From Bacteroidia bacterium (lineage in GTDB: Bacteria; Bacteroidota; Bacteroidia; Palsa-965), in contig JALONL010000031.1 in the NCBI GenBank assembly GCA_025454955.1, positions 1-64,000 of the forward strand: 64,000 nucleotides of DNA. Reading direction: 5' to 3'. The notes beneath the pieces were generated by a model. That model saw only the letters and a program-made list of their open reading frames with translations. It did not search any database and was not told the DNA's origin. Positions 61,112 through 64,000 of the stretch are shown in pieces. Within the stretch, counting starts at the first letter, position 1, and each line of letters opens with the position of its first letter. The position numbers and the translations under genes are program-made.

Positions 61112-64000
61112 ATGAATTTACGCCAACTCTTCCTTCTGCCGGTTTTGTTTTCCGGTGTTTTTGCAGCAGCCCAGGGCACAGGCCGTGTTCCGGCCAAAGC
61201 CCCGCAGGGCGCACCGGCACAGGTATATTATGAAAAAAATAAAAACCAGTGGCCGATGCAGGTTTTGTACAAGGCCAACGTATCGGGCGGAGCTGTATGG
61301 CTCGAAAACGACCGTCTTACCTGGACCTCCCACAGCCTGGCCGACCTGAACCGCATTCACGACGAGGAGCACCACGCCAACGAATCGGCTCATGCAAATA
61401 AGAAGCACAGCAATGCGCACAAGCACGATAACGACAAAGTACGCTGCCATGCCTGGTATGTGGAGTTTGAAGGCGCAAACCGCAACGCCACGGTGGTGCC
61501 CGAAGGGCTGCGCAAAGAATACTCCAACTATTTTATAGGCAACGACCGCACCAAATGGGCCGGCAATGTGCCCCGCTACGATGCCATAACATATCAGCAA
61601 CTGTACAACGGCATTTCCCTCAAAGCCTACGGCGACGGGGCCAACTTTAAATACGACTTCCTGCTCAGCCCCGGTGCCGATGCGTCGGTAATTAAACTCC
61701 GCTACAACGGCATTAATGTGCGCCTTACCCCGCAGGGCACCCTCCTGCTCGACGCACACAGCGGCCCCATTACCGAACAGGCCCCCGTGGCCTGGCAGGT
61801 GAGCAACGGACAGCGCATACCGGTAAACTGTAATTATGTGCTGCGCGGCGATGTGCTGGGATTTGAATTTCCTGACGGATACAACAACACACTACCCCTT
61901 GTTATTGACCCCGTAATTGTGGCCTCCACCTATTCGGGATCAACCATGACCACCTACGGACACTCGGCCACCTACGATTTGCAGGGGCATATTTACTCGG
62001 GCGGACGCTGTTTCGGGCAGGGATATCCGGCCACTCCCGGTGCCTACGACCTTACTTATGCAGGAGGCGTGGATATTGCCATCAGCAAATACAATCCCAC
62101 CGGTTCGGCCCTGCTCTGGGCCACTTATGTGGGCGGTTCTACGGCCGAGTATGTGCACAGTATGTTTGTGCATACCAACGAAGAACTGTACATCTTCGGC
62201 TCGGTTCAGTCAACCGACTATCCTACCACAGCCGGCTGTTACGATGCAAGCCACAACGGCGGCGACGATATTCTTGTAACGCACTTAAACATTTCGGGCT
62301 CGGCGCTGGTGGGCTCTACTTATGTGGGCGGCAGCGGCTCTGACGGGCTCGACCTTATGGCTTTCGGCTACCAGCAGCGGGGCGAAATTGTGGTGGATGC
62401 GGCAGGCAATGCCTGTGTGGCCAGTTCGAGCTCGTCGGCCAATTTCCCCACTACTCCCAGCGCGTTCGACCAGACACAGAACGGGCAGCAGGATGCCGTG
62501 GTGATTTCGCTTAATCCCACCATGACCACGCTCAACTGGAGCACTTTTGTTGGCGGCACCAGCAACGAATCGGGTCTTGGCATACGCGTGGTGGCCAGCG
62601 GCGATGTATTTATATGTGGAAGCACAACCAGCTCCAACCTGCCCACCACAGCAGGCACCTACCAGGCTGCTGCGCAGGGAGCAACCGACGGATACAGCGT
62701 GCATCTTTCGCCTAATGCCACTGCCATAACTGCGGCTACATACATAGGTACAAACTTTAACGATCAGGCTTATTTTCTGGATGTGGATGCTGATGGCGAT
62801 GTGTATATCTACGGCTCTTCGGAGGGCACTATGCCCATAAGTGCGGGTGTGTACAGCAACCCGGGCAGTGCCATGTACATTACCAAATTCGATCCGCTGT
62901 ATGCCGCACTTATTTATTCGACGGTAATAGGCGATGGAACCACTTTTTCCGCGCTTGCAGCGAGTGCATTTCTGGTAGATGTATGCGAAAACGTATATAT
63001 AGCGGGCTTCGGAGCCGCTGCCTATCCGGCCACGGCCAATGCGTTTTACCCCGGTCCTTCGGTAGGCACCTGCTACCTCGCCGTACTTGAGCGCGATGCA
63101 CAGTCGCTCATATTTGCCACCTACTACGGAGCCAACCATGTGGACGGCGGCACGAGCCGTTTCGATCCGCAGGGCATTGTGTATCATGCCGTGTGCCAGG
63201 GCGGGGGCGGTTTTCCGGTGCAGCCCAATGCCTACAATGCCGGCCCCGGAGCGGGCTGGGATGTATGCGTATTTAAAATAGACTTCGAAGCCGTAGGCAC
63301 ACAGGCCCTTGCCGATGCCTCGCCCAGCGATACCGGATGCGTACCCTATACGGTAACATTTGACAATGCAGGCAGCACCGGCAACAGCTACATCTGGGAT
63401 TTTGGCGACAACTCGCCCACCAGCACACAGCAAACACCCACACATACATTCACAGCCGTAGGCACATACACTGTAACGCTGGTGGCCATTGACTCAAGCA
63501 GTTGCAAACCTACTGATACTGCATTTATTGTAATTGATGTGGTAAACCAGCTTCCGGTTGATCTTGGCCCCGATACTGTGGTCTGCAACACCGCTCCGCT
63601 TGCCCTCTCGGCCAATGTGAGCGGGGCTTCCTATTTATGGAGCACGGGAGCCACCACGCAAAACATTACCACTACGCAGCCCGGTACTTACTGGGTGGAG
63701 GTGAATACTGCTTCCTGCTCGGCCAGAGATACCATTGTGGTTACGCCCCTCACTCCGCCCGATCTTGGCAACGATTTTCTGATATGTCCCGGCGAAACGG
63801 TGCAACTGCAACCTAATTTCCCCGGAACGGCTTACCAGTGGAGCACCGGCGATACCACGCGGGTAATTGAAATTACCCAGCCCGGCACATACTGGCTGCA
63901 AATGTCGGTAGGCCCCTGCACGGTAAATGACACCATTGTGGTGAATATTGGTGCGGGCGGTGCATTCCAGCCCATCAACGTGTTCTCGCCCGATGGCGAC
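61112..64000 (+). CDS. SBBP/PKD surface protein with T9SS type B C-terminus (3' end outside window)
   Basis: Open for 963 codons from ATG 61112 to the window edge without a stop. A signal peptide (LRQLFLLPVLFSGVFAAAQ) is followed by an N-terminal domain of about 260 residues (YYEKNKNQWPMQVLYKANV, YFIGNDRTKWAGNVPRYD) like that of the SBBP protein at 16047-18233. A propeller-like SBBP region runs from about 270 to 730 (DYPTTAG, GGDDILVTHLN, NFPTTPSAF), then a PKD domain (WDFGDNSPTS near 762) and two Ig-like repeats. The last codons, FQPINVFSPDGD, are the start of a gliding-motility-associated type B sorting domain, so about 70-80 residues are missing. Confidence 0.88.
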   Translation, partial: MNLRQLFLLPVLFSGVFAAAQGTGRVPAKAPQGAPAQVYYEKNKNQWPMQVLYKANVSGGAVWLENDRLTWTSHSLADLNRIHDEEHHANESAHANKKHSNAHKHDNDKVRCHAWYVEFEGANRNATVVPEGLRKEYSNYFIGNDRTKWAGNVPRYDAITYQQLYNGISLKAYGDGANFKYDFLLSPGADASVIKLRYNGINVRLTPQGTLLLDAHSGPITEQAPVAWQVSNGQRIPVNCNYVLRGDVLGFEFPDGYNNTLPLVIDPVIVASTYSGSTMTTYGHSATYDLQGHIYSGGRCFGQGYPATPGAYDLTYAGGVDIAISKYNPTGSALLWATYVGGSTAEYVHSMFVHTNEELYIFGSVQSTDYPTTAGCYDASHNGGDDILVTHLNISGSALVGSTYVGGSGSDGLDLMAFGYQQRGEIVVDAAGNACVASSSSSANFPTTPSAFDQTQNGQQDAVVISLNPTMTTLNWSTFVGGTSNESGLGIRVVASGDVFICGSTTSSNLPTTAGTYQAAAQGATDGYSVHLSPNATAITAATYIGTNFNDQAYFLDVDADGDVYIYGSSEGTMPISAGVYSNPGSAMYITKFDPLYAALIYSTVIGDGTTFSALAASAFLVDVCENVYIAGFGAAAYPATANAFYPGPSVGTCYLAVLERDAQSLIFATYYGANHVDGGTSRFDPQGIVYHAVCQGGGGFPVQPNAYNAGPGAGWDVCVFKIDFEAVGTQALADASPSDTGCVPYTVTFDNAGSTGNSYIWDFGDNSPTSTQQTPTHTFTAVGTYTVTLVAIDSSSCKPTDTAFIVIDVVNQLPVDLGPDTVVCNTAPLALSANVSGASYLWSTGATTQNITTTQPGTYWVEVNTASCSARDTIVVTPLTPPDLGNDFLICPGETVQLQPNFPGTAYQWSTGDTTRVIEITQPGTYWLQMSVGPCTVNDTIVVNIGAGGAFQPINVFSPDGD

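Noticed and set aside
62285..63445. 386-codon open frame on the minus strand
   Set aside because: Antisense to the right-end SBBP/PKD protein, which has a signal peptide, repeats and a sorting domain start.

Overview
The window comes from a Bacteroidota chromosome of moderate G+C, not the A+T-rich Flavobacterium type. The evidence is five large secreted proteins with PKD, Ig-like or SBBP repeats and type IX secretion (T9SS) C-terminal signals, family genes typical of the phylum (DUF4173, DUF1361, fulvocin C-related protein, SPOR/PD40 proteins), and TAnnTTTG promoter elements very close to start codons. I cannot place it below phylum. I saw no rRNA, tRNA or CRISPR array.

Layout. 1-847 has no convincing gene but holds short direct repeats and a run of hairpins ending in a T-tract on the minus strand, a candidate structured RNA. 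848-3028 is a PKD-repeat T9SS protein. 3140-5832 is a sulfur-amino-acid locus: metX faces an osmC-metZ pair across a 65-bp imperfect palindrome. 6082-7594 pairs a fulvocin C-type bacteriocin precursor with a membrane thioredoxin-fold protein. prmC and a CCA-adding enzyme gene follow on the minus strand. 10016-11301 is an accessory patch: REP-like palindromes around and inside a small GIY-YIG nuclease gene, then a KilA-N gene lacking its front half. 11382-15464 carries asnB, a Crp/Fnr regulator and a rhodanese/thioredoxin set, followed by yajQ.

16047-32279 is mostly minus strand: an SBBP protein, three paralogous secreted proteins sharing a Cys-rich N-terminal domain, and between them a tight operon (27086 down to 21960) of a membrane protein, a winged-helix regulator, three tandem small membrane paralogs, a 52-residue membrane protein, a DUF4173-LRR protein, DUF1361 and a diacylglycerol-kinase-family enzyme. 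32452-47680 holds a lysophospholipid-type acyltransferase, a 2346-residue TPR/PD40/coiled-coil/SPOR protein, and an operon prmA - 1512-residue exported protein - plsY.

47988-64000 is mixed: a TPMT-like methyltransferase with an NlpC/P60 peptidase, a HipA-like kinase translationally coupled to a DUF3037-like protein, lipoproteins, a 2OG-Fe(II) oxygenase, a TolB-propeller amidohydrolase, a double GNAT, recQ, and a large T9SS protein that runs off the right edge.

The most interesting candidates are the GIY-YIG/REP association, the bacteriocin pair, the HipA-like/DUF3037 module, the minus-strand structured RNA, and a set of genes whose promoter element sits only 4 nt before the ATG, suggesting leaderless mRNAs.
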